Of a stretch of DNA of 64,000 nucleotides, positions 8,141 to 17,287 are shown piece after piece. The position numbers and the translations under genes were made by a program. Position 1 is the stretch's first letter, and each line of letters begins with the position of its first letter. Source of the DNA: Glacieibacterium arshaanense. GTDB lineage: Bacteria; Pseudomonadota; Alphaproteobacteria; Sphingomonadales; Sphingomonadaceae. The stretch covers positions 1,114,365 through 1,178,364 of the forward strand of contig NZ_SIHO01000002.1 in assembly GCF_004681125.1 (NCBI RefSeq). Direction: 5' to 3'. Below the pieces are notes generated by a model that had not been told where the DNA came from, did no database searches, and saw only the letters and a list, made by a program, of their open reading frames with translations.

Positions 8141-10885
8141 ATGAAGCGGCATTTCGTGGCAGTTACCTCTGCTGTCCTTGCCGCTATGCTGGGCTCCATC
8201 GCGTTGCAGGCGTCGGCGCAGTCGATTGACCCAAAGGTACTCCAGCAGGTTCAGGGGCAGCTTGGTGTTGGCTCGACCAGCAACTCCGCAGCCACCCAGG
8301 TCGATCGTGCGCGCGAATCGTCCTCGGGCAATGTCAGTACTTTTCCGCAGACGACCCGCATCGACACCACCGAAGAGCAGCAATTGCGCCGCGAACAGGC
8401 GCGCGCGGCACTCGCCAAGATTTATCGTCCTTCGCCGATCGAACGTGAATTCAGGTCACGTCTGGCGGATACAACGCTCCGCCAGTTCGGCTATGAGCTT
8501 TTCCAATCGGTACAGGATGCTGCCGGCACGATGACCGGTTCGGCCGGCGATTCATATATCATTGGTTTTGGCGATGAACTGGTCGTGCAGTTTCAGGGGG
8601 CGACCAACGACAGCAAGACGGTTCGGGTTGACCGCGAGGGACGCTTGATCGTCGCCGCATTGCCGCCGATACCAGCGGCAGGCAGGTCACTGGGCGCGGT
8701 CCGCAATGACCTTGAAGCGGCGACGCGACGCACGATGCTGGGCACTGAAGTGTTCGTGTCGCTTGGCTCGGTCCGCGCAATCACCGTTTTTGTTGGCGGT
8801 GAAGTCGAACGACCAGGGCAAGTGGGGCTGACCGCACTCGCCGACATCAGCGCCGCTTTGGCGCGTGCTGGCGGCATCCGTCGCTCGGGTAGCCTGCGCA
8901 ACGTCAAAATCATTTCGGGTGGCAGCACGCGCAGCGTCGACCTTTACGGCCTGCTCGGCATCGGCGCGCCGCCAGCGGTTCGCCTTCGCGACGGCGACCG
9001 CATTATCGTGCCTGTCATTGGTGATACTGCCGCTGTCGCGGGGTCGGTTTCGCGGCCGGGCATCTACGAATTACGTGGCAACACGTCGGTTAGCGAATTG
9101 CTGGCCTATGCCGGCGGTGCATTGCGTCCGCGCGGCAACTCAATAGCCATCAGCCGCATTTCGGCGGACGGTGCCGAAGAGTTCGTCCGGGCGGCGACCT
9201 TGTCGAGCCGCGTCGTGCCGGGCGATGCACTCCAACTGGTCGGTGGCAGCGCCGGCGGTGCCACGGGCCGCGTGACGCTGTATGGCAACGTCCAGAACCC
9301 CGGCCCGCGCCCGCTGTCGGCGGCACCCACCGTACGCGACCTGCTCGGCGAAGTCCGGGATTTGCGCTTCGACACCTATATGCCTATGGCGATCCTCATC
9401 CGCCGCGATCCGGTGACGGCCACGCGCTCGTTCCAGCCAGTCAATCTCATGACGGCGCTGCAAGGCCGCCCCGGCGTTGCGCTACGCAGCGATGATCGCC
9501 TCTATGTTTTCGCGCGCTCGGATATCGATTTCATCAATCGCTCACCGGTGCGCCGCATCGTGCTCGGACAACCCAACCCGCTGCCCGACTGCGTTTCGCT
9601 TAATCAGCTCGAAGCCCTGGTGCGCGATACCCAATCGGCGCGCTTCAATGTGGTGACACGTGGCTCGTTCATCGTCGAGCGCGGCGGCCAAAGCGACGTC
9701 GCTAATACTGGCGGCACTGCGGCCCAGGCCGGCAGCCGTCGCGGCGACGAATCGCTGCGCACCGGTGCAGACCCCGCGGGCTTGACGGTGCAGCAGCAGG
9801 ATATGCGCGATGCTGCAACCGAGGACGAAGCCGCCGCGCAGCGCAACCTGCGCTGCCCGATGATTTTCGAAAACGAGCCAGGGCTGCTGCCGATCCTGAT
9901 TGAAAATGCCATCGGTGTTGGTGGTGCCGTGCGCCAGCCGGGCGCTTATCCCATTGCCGATGCGGTCACCGTGCGTGACATTGCCAACGTTGCCGAGGGC
10001 CTATTGACCAATGCATCGTCGCTTTCGCTCGATATCATTCGCGCGCAAGCTTCAGCGACGGGCGAGCAGCACATGGAAATCGATACGGCTGGCACACAGT
10101 TGATGACCACGATGCTGCGTCCGGGCGATGACATTCGCTTCAACGCTGCGTTGCCGCAATTCGAAGCCGGCGGTGTGCTTTTGACCGGCGAATTTGGCCG
10201 GCCCGGGCTCTACTCGATCCGCCGCGGCGAAACGCTATCGCAGCTGATCGCGCGCGCTGGTGGCGTCACCAGTCTCGCCTACCCCTATGGCGCCATCTTC
10301 ACGCGGCGCAGCGTCAAGGAGCTGCAGCAGGAAGGCTTCCGCCGCACCGGTCGCGAGATGGCCAACGCGCTTCTGGCGGTGTCGGCACGCAAGGAATCAA
10401 GCGGCGATTCGATTGCCGCAGCATCGAACCTGATTGCCACGCTTTCAACGATTGAAGCGCCCGGTCGGGTCGTCATCGAAGCCGACCCGCGCGTGCTGGC
10501 AATTCGGCCGGACCTTGATACCGTGATGAATTCCGGTGATGCGATCTATATGCCGACGCGGCCCAATTTTGTGCTCGCGCTGGGTGATGTCAGCAACCCT
10601 GGCGCATTGCAGTTCATCGCCGGCAAGGGTGTGAAGGATTACATCAGCGAAACCGGCGGGACGGCTGCGACGGCGGATTCTGGGCGTACCTTCCTCGTGC
10701 TGCCCAACGGTACCGCGCAGCCGGTGCGCAACTCCGGACGCGGTATCGTCGTGCCGCCGGGCAGCACCATCATCGTGCCCAAGGACATCGATCCGTTGTT
10801 CAAGCTCGATGTCGCGAGCAATGTCGCGGGAATCCTCGGCAATCTGATTACGTCAGTGGCAACGATCGCGCTGCTCGCCAAATAG
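8141..10885 (+). CDS. Polysaccharide export protein with six SLBB repeats
   Basis: A 914-residue outer-membrane/periplasmic export protein of the Wza/GumB/KpsD class, used to move capsular or exopolysaccharide across the outer membrane. Residues 1-27 are a signal peptide ending ASAQS. The Poly_export domain covers about residues 134-212 (SYIIGFGDELVVQF). Six SLBB-type starts with a G-x-(V/F)-x-x-P-G core are visible at about residues 219, 300, 381, 593, 681 and 815. Wza has two, so this is an expanded version. C483 and C572 may form a disulphide. The last 25 residues are hydrophobic (SNVAGILGNLITSVATIALL), like the membrane-crossing helix of Wza. No lipobox is seen. The epimerase and glycosyltransferase next door fit the same pathway. 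Confidence 0.92.
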   Translation: MKRHFVAVTSAVLAAMLGSIALQASAQSIDPKVLQQVQGQLGVGSTSNSAATQVDRARESSSGNVSTFPQTTRIDTTEEQQLRREQARAALAKIYRPSPIEREFRSRLADTTLRQFGYELFQSVQDAAGTMTGSAGDSYIIGFGDELVVQFQGATNDSKTVRVDREGRLIVAALPPIPAAGRSLGAVRNDLEAATRRTMLGTEVFVSLGSVRAITVFVGGEVERPGQVGLTALADISAALARAGGIRRSGSLRNVKIISGGSTRSVDLYGLLGIGAPPAVRLRDGDRIIVPVIGDTAAVAGSVSRPGIYELRGNTSVSELLAYAGGALRPRGNSIAISRISADGAEEFVRAATLSSRVVPGDALQLVGGSAGGATGRVTLYGNVQNPGPRPLSAAPTVRDLLGEVRDLRFDTYMPMAILIRRDPVTATRSFQPVNLMTALQGRPGVALRSDDRLYVFARSDIDFINRSPVRRIVLGQPNPLPDCVSLNQLEALVRDTQSARFNVVTRGSFIVERGGQSDVANTGGTAAQAGSRRGDESLRTGADPAGLTVQQQDMRDAATEDEAAAQRNLRCPMIFENEPGLLPILIENAIGVGGAVRQPGAYPIADAVTVRDIANVAEGLLTNASSLSLDIIRAQASATGEQHMEIDTAGTQLMTTMLRPGDDIRFNAALPQFEAGGVLLTGEFGRPGLYSIRRGETLSQLIARAGGVTSLAYPYGAIFTRRSVKELQQEGFRRTGREMANALLAVSARKESSGDSIAAASNLIATLSTIEAPGRVVIEADPRVLAIRPDLDTVMNSGDAIYMPTRPNFVLALGDVSNPGALQFIAGKGVKDYISETGGTAATADSGRTFLVLPNGTAQPVRNSGRGIVVPPGSTIIVPKDIDPLFKLDVASNVAGILGNLITSVATIALLAK

Positions 10886-10904
10886 GCCGGCGTTCGGCGC
10901 GCGC

Positions 10905-11900
10905 CTAGACGCCGTGGTAGCGCCGGAACCAGTCGACAAACCGCGCTATGCCGGCATCGAGCCCGACGCGCGGTGAAAAGCCGAGGTTGCGGCGGGTTAC
11001 GTCGATATTCGCGTGCGTGCCTTCGACATCGCCGGGCTGCATCGGCACGAGCTCGGTGACGGCCTCGCGCCCGCAGGCAGCCTCGATGGCTTCGACAAGC
11101 CGGCTGACCGGTTCGGAGACTTCATTGCCTAGGTTGTAGATGGCGTGCGGTGATTTCGAACCGCCGGGCTTCTGCGCACCGTCATCGGCTGGCACATGGT
11201 CCAGCGCGCCAATAACACCGGCAACAATGTCATCGATGTAGGTAAAGTCACGCCGGACATTGCCGTGGTTGAACAGCCGGATCGGCCGGCCGGCCAGAAT
11301 GGCATCGGTGAACAGCCACGGCGCCATGTCGGGCCGCCCCCAAGGCCCATAGACTGTGAAGAAGCGAAGGCCGGTCTGCGGAATCCGGTACAGATGCGCG
11401 TAACTCTCGCTCATCAGCTCATCGGCCTTTTTGGTCGCGGCGTAGAGCGAAACCGGATGATCGACGCGGTCCTCGACGGCGAACGGCAGCTTGCTATTGC
11501 CACCATAGACCGATGACGACGAGGCATAGACGAGGTGGCGCACTTGCCGCGCCCGCGCGTACTCGAGCACTTCGAGGTGGCCGATCAGGTTTGATCGCGC
11601 ATAGGCAAACGGCGCTTCGATCGAATAGCGGACGCCAGCCTGGGCGCCGAGGTGGATGATGCGGTCGATGGCGCGGTCGCCGAACAATGCCGACAATGCC
11701 CCTTCGGCGCCAAAGTCGCCTTCGATACAGGTGAAGTCGGGGTAGGCGGCGACCAGTGCAGCGATGCGGTCACGCTTGAGCGAGACGGGATAGTAGCTAT
11801 TGAAATTGTCGATGCCGACCACCGATTCTCCGCGCGCCAGCAAGGCCTGCGCGACATGAAATCCGATGAACCCGGCCGCACCGGTAACAAGAATTGCCAC
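10905..11900 (-). CDS. NAD-dependent epimerase, UDP-glucuronate 4-epimerase type
   Basis: A 331-residue extended short-chain dehydrogenase. TGAAGFIG near the N-terminus is the NAD-binding glycine motif. SSSSVYGG supplies the catalytic Ser, and Tyr153/Lys157 (YAATKK) complete the triad. FFTVYGPWGRPDMA is typical of UDP-glucuronate/galacturonate 4-epimerases (LspL/WbpP-like), which provide UDP-GalA for surface polysaccharides. The start is GTG with a perfect AGGAGAT ribosome-binding site; earlier in-frame ATGs would add an unrelated N-terminus. It is convergent with the SLBB export gene and divergent from the following glycosyl-phosphate transferase. Confidence 0.92.
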   Translation of the reverse strand: MAILVTGAAGFIGFHVAQALLARGESVVGIDNFNSYYPVSLKRDRIAALVAAYPDFTCIEGDFGAEGALSALFGDRAIDRIIHLGAQAGVRYSIEAPFAYARSNLIGHLEVLEYARARQVRHLVYASSSSVYGGNSKLPFAVEDRVDHPVSLYAATKKADELMSESYAHLYRIPQTGLRFFTVYGPWGRPDMAPWLFTDAILAGRPIRLFNHGNVRRDFTYIDDIVAGVIGALDHVPADDGAQKPGGSKSPHAIYNLGNEVSEPVSRLVEAIEAACGREAVTELVPMQPGDVEGTHANIDVTRRNLGFSPRVGLDAGIARFVDWFRRYHGV

Positions 11901-12029
11901 TGCTATCTCCTGGCCCACAACCATTTCGGTGCAAACGGAAACTTGCCGCAGCGCCGACAAAGCAGTAGGTGTTTGGGCATTAGTTGAAAACCGTTAATCA
12001 ATTGCTGACGCGCCCGGAGTGGAAAATTC

Positions 12030-13064
12030 GTGAATTCGACGATGCTTGCTTCCATTCTGTTCGCGCTTGTCGTGTCGCTGGTTTTCGGGCGCAACGCCAG
12101 CGTCATTGGCCATAAGCTCGACGTACTCGACTTTCCGGATACCGACGGCGGCCGCAAGCGCCACGAACTGGTGACACCGATGGTCGGCGGCACCGCCATC
12201 GTGCTGTCGTCGCTGTTTTCGACCTTTGCTGTCTATTGGTTCGGCGATGGTATCGGTCCGTCGCTGCAGCAGACGCTGCTGGGGTTCGCCATTGCGGTGT
12301 TCCTGATGTTTGCCATCGGCTTTGCCGATGACCGGTTCGGGCTCAGCCCGGCGATGCGCCTGATGCTGTCGTCGATTGTTTTCTTGCTGACGGTCATGAA
12401 TGTCCCCGACTTCAACCTGTCGGTACTGCGCTTTGCCGGGCAGCAGGGGGTTTGGCTGGTTGGTGCCGGTGGTGCGGCGTTCGTGCTGTTGTGCCTCGTT
12501 GGCCTGCTCAACGCCGTCAACATGGCCGACGGCAAGGACGGTATCGTCATCAGCATGGGGCTGGTCTGGACGTTCGTACTGGCGTTCCATTTGCCGCAAC
12601 CGATGCTGCCGATCCTCGCCGCCACCGGCGTCGCGCTGGCGGTGATGCTGTGGTTCAACATGAAGCAGCATCTGTTTGTCGGGGACGCCGGCAGCTATGC
12701 AATTTCGACGCAGTTCGGCCTGCTCGCGATCTATGCCTACAACCATGATTTCGCGGTGATGCGTGCCGACGATGTCGCGGTGATGTTCGCGATTCCGGTT
12801 TATGACACGATCCGGCTGATGGTGGCGCGCAAGCTGAGCGGCCGTTCGATGTTCGAAGCCGACCGCGACCATCTGCATCACCATTTGCATCGCAGCTTCG
12901 GCTGGCCGCGCGGGCTGTTCATCTATGTCGCGATGGTCGCCGTGCCCAACATACTGGCGCTCGCGATGCCCGGCACGGGGCTGATCTGGCTGGTCGCTGC
13001 GGCATTTGTCTATGGCTTCGTGCTGTGGATCACCCGCTATACCGCGCCGCGATTTGCCGAATAG
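12030..13064 (+). CDS. WecA/MraY-family undecaprenyl-phosphate glycosyl-1-phosphate transferase
   Basis: A 344-residue polytopic membrane protein with about ten helices. It transfers a sugar-1-phosphate from a UDP-sugar to undecaprenyl phosphate, the first step of O-antigen, capsule or teichuronic-type glycan synthesis. Diagnostic pieces are FADDRFGLSP (DD Mg-binding pair), NAVNMADGKDGI (family usually N-x-x-N-x-x-DGxDG), DAGSY and EADRDHLHHHLH, the WecA-type His-rich loop. The start is GTG with GGAGTGG upstream. The target glycan cannot be read from sequence; the six-SLBB exporter and epimerase nearby suggest an exopolysaccharide. Confidence 0.93.
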   Translation: MNSTMLASILFALVVSLVFGRNASVIGHKLDVLDFPDTDGGRKRHELVTPMVGGTAIVLSSLFSTFAVYWFGDGIGPSLQQTLLGFAIAVFLMFAIGFADDRFGLSPAMRLMLSSIVFLLTVMNVPDFNLSVLRFAGQQGVWLVGAGGAAFVLLCLVGLLNAVNMADGKDGIVISMGLVWTFVLAFHLPQPMLPILAATGVALAVMLWFNMKQHLFVGDAGSYAISTQFGLLAIYAYNHDFAVMRADDVAVMFAIPVYDTIRLMVARKLSGRSMFEADRDHLHHHLHRSFGWPRGLFIYVAMVAVPNILALAMPGTGLIWLVAAAFVYGFVLWITRYTAPRFAE

Positions 13065-13120
13065 CGCACGCTTCGGGCTTGCCATTTCACTGCCGGCGTC
13101 CTAGGTCGCTCGCCTGTTGT

Positions 13121-13195
13121 TGGGGCGTCGCCAAGCGGTAAGGCAACGGCTTTTGATGCCGTCATTCGCAGGTTCGATCCCTGCCGCCCCAGCCA
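13121..13195 (+). tRNA. tRNA-Gln (TTG)
   Basis: A 75 nt cloverleaf with encoded CCA. The acceptor stem TGGGGCG pairs with CGCCCCA. The anticodon stem ACGGC/GCCGT encloses loop TTTTGAT (13151-13157) with anticodon TTG at 13153-13155. The T arm contains GGTTCGATCCC. The sequence is close to bacterial glutamine tRNAs reading CAA. It sits on its own between the glycosyltransferase and gpx. Confidence 0.97.
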
Positions 13196-13281
13196 ATTCT
13201 GTAAATGCATGTCCGTAGGGTAGTGGCAACGCGCAGCGTGTTGCGCTATGTCGGGTCGAAACCGCCAGCAGGGGGCATAGC

Positions 13282-13767
13282 GTGACCGATATCTTTGCAA
13301 TCGAAGCCACCGGAATCGACGGCAAGCCCGTCAAAATGGCCGACTACCGCGGCAAGGTGCTGCTGATCGTTAACACCGCGAGCAAGTGCGGCTTCACCCC
13401 GCAATATGCCGGGCTCGAGGCGCTGCAGAAGAAATACGCCGACCGCGGCTTTTCAGTGCTGGGCTTCCCGTGCAACCAGTTCGGCGCGCAGGAGCCCGGC
13501 GACGAGGCCGAGATCGCCAATTTCTGCAAGCTGACCTATGACGTCGATTTCCCGATGTTCGCCAAGATCGACGTCAACGGCGCCGGCACCGCGCCGCTGT
13601 TCGAAGAGCTCAAGAATGCTGCGCCGGGCCTGCTCGGGTCGAAGTCGATCAAGTGGAACTTCACCAAGTTCCTCGTCGATCGCACCGGCAGCAAGATCGA
13701 ACGCTTTGCCCCGACGGTAACGCCGGCGGCGCTCGAAAAGCAGATCGAAGCGCTGCTCGCCGCCTGA
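13282..13767 (+). CDS. gpx: Glutathione peroxidase (cysteine type)
   Basis: A 161-residue thiol peroxidase of the glutathione-peroxidase family, which reduces hydrogen and organic peroxides, in bacteria often with thioredoxin. The catalytic Cys36 lies in NTASKCGFT. GFPCNQFG holds the conserved Gln, and KWNFTKFLVD supplies the Trp and Asn of the tetrad. The start is GTG. No signal peptide, so cytoplasmic. Confidence 0.96.
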   Translation: MTDIFAIEATGIDGKPVKMADYRGKVLLIVNTASKCGFTPQYAGLEALQKKYADRGFSVLGFPCNQFGAQEPGDEAEIANFCKLTYDVDFPMFAKIDVNGAGTAPLFEELKNAAPGLLGSKSIKWNFTKFLVDRTGSKIERFAPTVTPAALEKQIEALLAA

Positions 13768-13962
13768 CTTACCGACAGCGTTGACGCAGGCCCCCGGCTG
13801 GATTATTGGCCGCGCCCATGACGACCGACGCCCTCCGCGCCCGACAACAACGCACCCGCATTCGCGGGGCGGTTGTCGTTGCGCGCGCCATTGGCTGAGC
13901 GCGAAGACACGCCCTGAACGGCCAGCGGGCCAGCGCCCGCGCTTTCAATCAGGGACTGTATC

Positions 13963-14397
13963 ATGACGACGACCAACATACTGGGTGACGCCGATATCGC
14001 GCGTATCGCCCATGGGCTGATCGACCGCAGCCTGCCCAAATCCGACTGGACGCACGCGGCGCATTTCGCTGCGGCGCTCTGGCTGGTGCGCGCCGGCCGC
14101 GAGGCCGAAATGCCCGGCCTGATCCGCGCCTACAACACCGCCACCGGTGTCGCGAACACCGACAGCTCGGGCTATCACGAGACCATCACCCAGGCGTCGC
14201 TCGCTGTCGCGCGGGCAGCACTGGCAGCGGCGGGCGATGTGCCGCTGGGCGATGTGCTGGCGGCGCTGATGGCGACGCGCTACGGGCGTTCGGACTGGCC
14301 GTTCGCGTGCTGGTCGCGCGCCCGACTGTTCACGCCCGCAGCCCGTGCCGCATGGGTCGAGCCCGATCTGGCGCGCTTTGATCCGGCGGTGCGTTAA
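13963..14397 (+). CDS. Conserved hypothetical helical protein
   Basis: A 144-residue cytoplasmic protein with a repeated W-x-H-A-x-H-x-A pattern at the N-terminus (KSDWTHAAHFAAALWLV) and a GYHETITQASL motif in the middle. It belongs to a family of small conserved hypotheticals found in proteobacteria; the His-rich arrangement hints at a metal-binding HD-like helical bundle, but no function is established. The ATG follows an AGGGAC stretch. Its TAA stop overlaps the stop of the convergent DUF885 gene by 4 bp within a palindromic GTTAAC. Confidence 0.75.
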   Translation: MTTTNILGDADIARIAHGLIDRSLPKSDWTHAAHFAAALWLVRAGREAEMPGLIRAYNTATGVANTDSSGYHETITQASLAVARAALAAAGDVPLGDVLAALMATRYGRSDWPFACWSRARLFTPAARAAWVEPDLARFDPAVR

Positions 14398-16133
14398 CGC
14401 CTGGCCTCGGCGACTTGCCACGACGCCAGTTGCTGGTCGAGCACGGCGAGCGGCATCGGGCCGCTGTCGAGTACCGCGTCATGGAAGCGCCGGACATCGA
14501 ACTTGGGGCCGAGCGCGGTTTCGGCGCGCGTCCGCAGCCGGCGGATCGTCAACTCGCCGACCTTGTAGGCGAGCGCCTGCCCGGGCCAGCCGATGTAACG
14601 GTCGACTTCGCCGCTGATCTCGCCTGCCGACAAGGCGGTATTGGCGGTGAGAAAGTCGATGGCCTGCTGGCGGCTCCAGCCCTGGTCATGGATGCCGGTG
14701 TCGATGACCAGCCGCGCCGCGCGCCACGCCTCATAGCTCAGCCGGCCGAAGCGCTCATACGGCGTGCGGTAGATGCCCATCTCGACGCCGAGCCATTCGG
14801 TGTAGAGCGCCCAGCCTTCGACATAGGCGGTCAGGTCGTCGGCGCGGCGGAACGCCGGCAGACCTTCGAGTTCTTGCGCCAGCGCGATCTGCGTGTGATG
14901 CCCCGGCACGCCTTCGTGCATCACCCATGACGGCAACTGGAACAGTGGGAACTTCAAGACCTTGGTGCCGTGGATCATCACGCCGCCGGCGATGCCGAGC
15001 GCCGGATTGCCCGCCAGATAGCCATTCGACGAATCGCCGACTTCGGGCGGCAGGATGCGGAAGCCGAAGGTCAGCCGCGGCAGCCGGCCGATGACGCCGG
15101 GCACCGCGAGATCGACGCGCTTGGCGATTTCGGCAGCGTGCGCGACATAGCCATCGACGCTGGTCGCGTAGAACTGCGGGTCGGTGCGCAGCAGCGTCAG
15201 GAATTCCGGCAGCGTGCCCTTGAAGCCGGCAGCGGCCATTTCGGTCGCCATTTCGCCGCGGATGCGGGCGATTTCGCTCAGGCCCAATGTGTGGATTTCG
15301 GCGGGCGACATCGCCGTCGTCGTGTGGTGACGCACCAGCCAGGCGTAGTAGGCCTTGCCGTCGGGCAGGGTGGCGGCGCCCAGACCGGGGCGCGCGTGCG
15401 GCAGATAGTCGGTTTCGAGAAACGCCAACGTCGCGCGCTGTGCCGGCCGCACCCTGGTTTCGACAATCGCCAGTGCTTCGGCGCGCAACGCCTCCGCCTC
15501 GGCTTTGGGCATGCTGGCGGGCAGGGTGCGGAACGGCACCATCAGGCTGCTGGCGCTGGCGGGTGCCGCTAGCTGCGCGCGGAGCGTCGAAATCGCCGAC
15601 TCAGTGGCGATGCGCGTCTGCGTGAAGCCCGTCGCGATGCCGCGGCGCATGTTGGCGACGTTGGCGGCGTAGAAGTCGGGCAGTGCCGACAGCCGCGTCA
15701 TCCAGGCGCGCGCATCGGCGGCGGTGTCGATGCGCGTGTTGAACGCGGCATAGTCGGCGACGGTGTAGAAGCCGTCGCCGGTGATGAACGGCGTGCGCGG
15801 CTCGTCAAAGCGCCGCCCGGCGAGTTCGGTGGCGATGCGGTCTTCAAGCAGCGCGCGGTTGAGCGCATCGTCGGCCGACAGCGTCGCGCTCGCCTGCACG
15901 TCGAGGCGCTTGGCGAAGCCCTGGAGCTGCGCGGTCTGTGCGGCGATGGCGGTCGGCGTCACATCGGGCCAGCGCGTGCGCGCGGCGGCGTCGCCCATCT
16001 CGCCGGCGCGGACCGGATCGACCGTCGCGGCAAAGGCGGCATAGTCGCGCACGATGCTCGCCATGTCGTCGGCGCGTGCCATCATCGGCGCGCACGCCAG
16101 CAGCAGCCCCGAGACGATGTGGGTCAGTCGCAT
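14394..16133 (-). CDS. DUF885-family secreted peptidase-like protein
   Basis: A 579-residue protein with a signal peptide (residues 1-20, cleaved after MMARA). The DUF885 domain fills the rest. It carries a zinc-metallopeptidase-like HEGVPGHH motif at about residues 406-413 and the downstream YVEGWALYTE segment, in which a Glu can be the third ligand. The family is related to M2/M3-type gluzincins and is probably peptidolytic; the substrate is unknown. The frame is open 174 codons further upstream, but the ATG at 16133 begins a proper signal peptide and leaves a 61 bp divergent promoter region with the deacylase gene at 16195. Confidence 0.88.
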   Translation of the reverse strand: MRLTHIVSGLLLACAPMMARADDMASIVRDYAAFAATVDPVRAGEMGDAAARTRWPDVTPTAIAAQTAQLQGFAKRLDVQASATLSADDALNRALLEDRIATELAGRRFDEPRTPFITGDGFYTVADYAAFNTRIDTAADARAWMTRLSALPDFYAANVANMRRGIATGFTQTRIATESAISTLRAQLAAPASASSLMVPFRTLPASMPKAEAEALRAEALAIVETRVRPAQRATLAFLETDYLPHARPGLGAATLPDGKAYYAWLVRHHTTTAMSPAEIHTLGLSEIARIRGEMATEMAAAGFKGTLPEFLTLLRTDPQFYATSVDGYVAHAAEIAKRVDLAVPGVIGRLPRLTFGFRILPPEVGDSSNGYLAGNPALGIAGGVMIHGTKVLKFPLFQLPSWVMHEGVPGHHTQIALAQELEGLPAFRRADDLTAYVEGWALYTEWLGVEMGIYRTPYERFGRLSYEAWRAARLVIDTGIHDQGWSRQQAIDFLTANTALSAGEISGEVDRYIGWPGQALAYKVGELTIRRLRTRAETALGPKFDVRRFHDAVLDSGPMPLAVLDQQLASWQVAEARR

Positions 16134-16194
16134 TAGGTCAGTCCCCCGCTTGCGGCCGGCAGGGCCACGCGGCATAGCAAAGCGCCCTCCCACG

Positions 16195-17280
16195 ATGAAA
16201 GCAAGCCCTGTGCCGCGCCCGCTGATTGCCCTGCTGTTGATGCTCGCCACGCCGCTCGCTGCCGCGACGCAATTGAGCGGTGATCGCATCGACGGCACGC
16301 CGGTGGTGACGACGCTCGACGCCGCGACTTTGCCGGCGGGCAGCGTCAACCGCTTCTGGTACCGCCCCGCCGACAGCGCCATCGGGCAGGGCTGGTATGT
16401 GCCGGTCATCGTCGTGCGCGGTGCCAAACCGGGGCCGCGGCTGCTGCTGACCGCAGCGATCCACGGCGACGAGCTCAATGGCATTGCCGTCATCCACCGG
16501 CTGGCGAACGAGATCGATCCCGCGCAACTGGCGGGGACGCTGGTCATGCTGCCGGGGCTCAACACACCAGGGCTGTTGCAGGAGGCCCGCGAATTCACCT
16601 CGACGCCCAACTTCGCCGCCGACAACCTAAATCGCATCATGCCGGGTGACTCCAACGGCGGCGCGTCCGAACGCTATGCGGCGCGGCTGTGGGCGCTGAT
16701 GCGCGGCAATAGTGATTTCGCCGTCGACCTGCACACCCAGTCGCGCGGCACGGCATATGTGATGTATGCGTTTGCCTCGACACCGGCGACGCTGGCGATG
16801 GCGCAGCTGCTGGGGCCCGACATCATCAAGCTCGATCCGGGGGTCAAGGGCACCGTCGAAAACATGCTGACCGATGACGGCGTGCCCGCGGTGACGCTCG
16901 AACTCGGCTATCCGCAGGTTTTCGATACGGCGATGGTCGAACGCGGCGTTGCGGGCATCAAGCGGCTGATGGCCGACCGCAAGATGCTGGCGCCGCAGCC
17001 CGCCGCCAGCGTGACGCCGTTCGTCGCCAACAAGCTGGTCAATGTCTACACGCCCGCCGGTGGCTTCATGACGTTGCGCGTCAGGCTGGGTGACACGGTT
17101 GCCGCCGGGCAGGTGATTGCGACGCTCGCCGACCCGTTCGGCCGCAGCATCGGCACGATCACCGCGCCGCTCGCCGGCCGCGTCAATTCCATCGCCACCA
17201 ACCCGCTCCGCGAAGCCGGCGACATGGTGCTGCGCATCGCCTTCCATAGCGATGACCCCAAATGCGCGATGGGGTGCTGA
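16195..17280 (+). CDS. Secreted succinylglutamate desuccinylase/aspartoacylase-family zinc enzyme
   Basis: A 361-residue M14-like zinc deacylase with a signal peptide (LIALLLMLATPLAAA). Ligand-bearing motifs are H90-G-D-E93 and His180 in DLHTQSRG, plus a DNLNRIMPG segment. The C-terminal part (about residues 285-350) forms a beta-rich domain with VNVYTPAGGFMTLRVRLGDTV in two parts and PLAGRV, which resembles a lipoyl/barrel-sandwich fold. Family members hydrolyse N-acyl or amide bonds; the substrate is unknown. It is divergent from the DUF885 gene, suggesting the two may share control, and is only 7 bp from the convergent sigma-54 activator. Confidence 0.87.
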   Translation: MKASPVPRPLIALLLMLATPLAAATQLSGDRIDGTPVVTTLDAATLPAGSVNRFWYRPADSAIGQGWYVPVIVVRGAKPGPRLLLTAAIHGDELNGIAVIHRLANEIDPAQLAGTLVMLPGLNTPGLLQEAREFTSTPNFAADNLNRIMPGDSNGGASERYAARLWALMRGNSDFAVDLHTQSRGTAYVMYAFASTPATLAMAQLLGPDIIKLDPGVKGTVENMLTDDGVPAVTLELGYPQVFDTAMVERGVAGIKRLMADRKMLAPQPAASVTPFVANKLVNVYTPAGGFMTLRVRLGDTVAAGQVIATLADPFGRSIGTITAPLAGRVNSIATNPLREAGDMVLRIAFHSDDPKCAMGC

Positions 17281-17287
17281 ACCGCAC

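Noticed and set aside
16134..16655. Upstream extension of the DUF885 frame
   Set aside because: It would run antisense through the start of the divergent deacylase gene and lacks a signal peptide; the ATG at 16133 starts a clear signal peptide.
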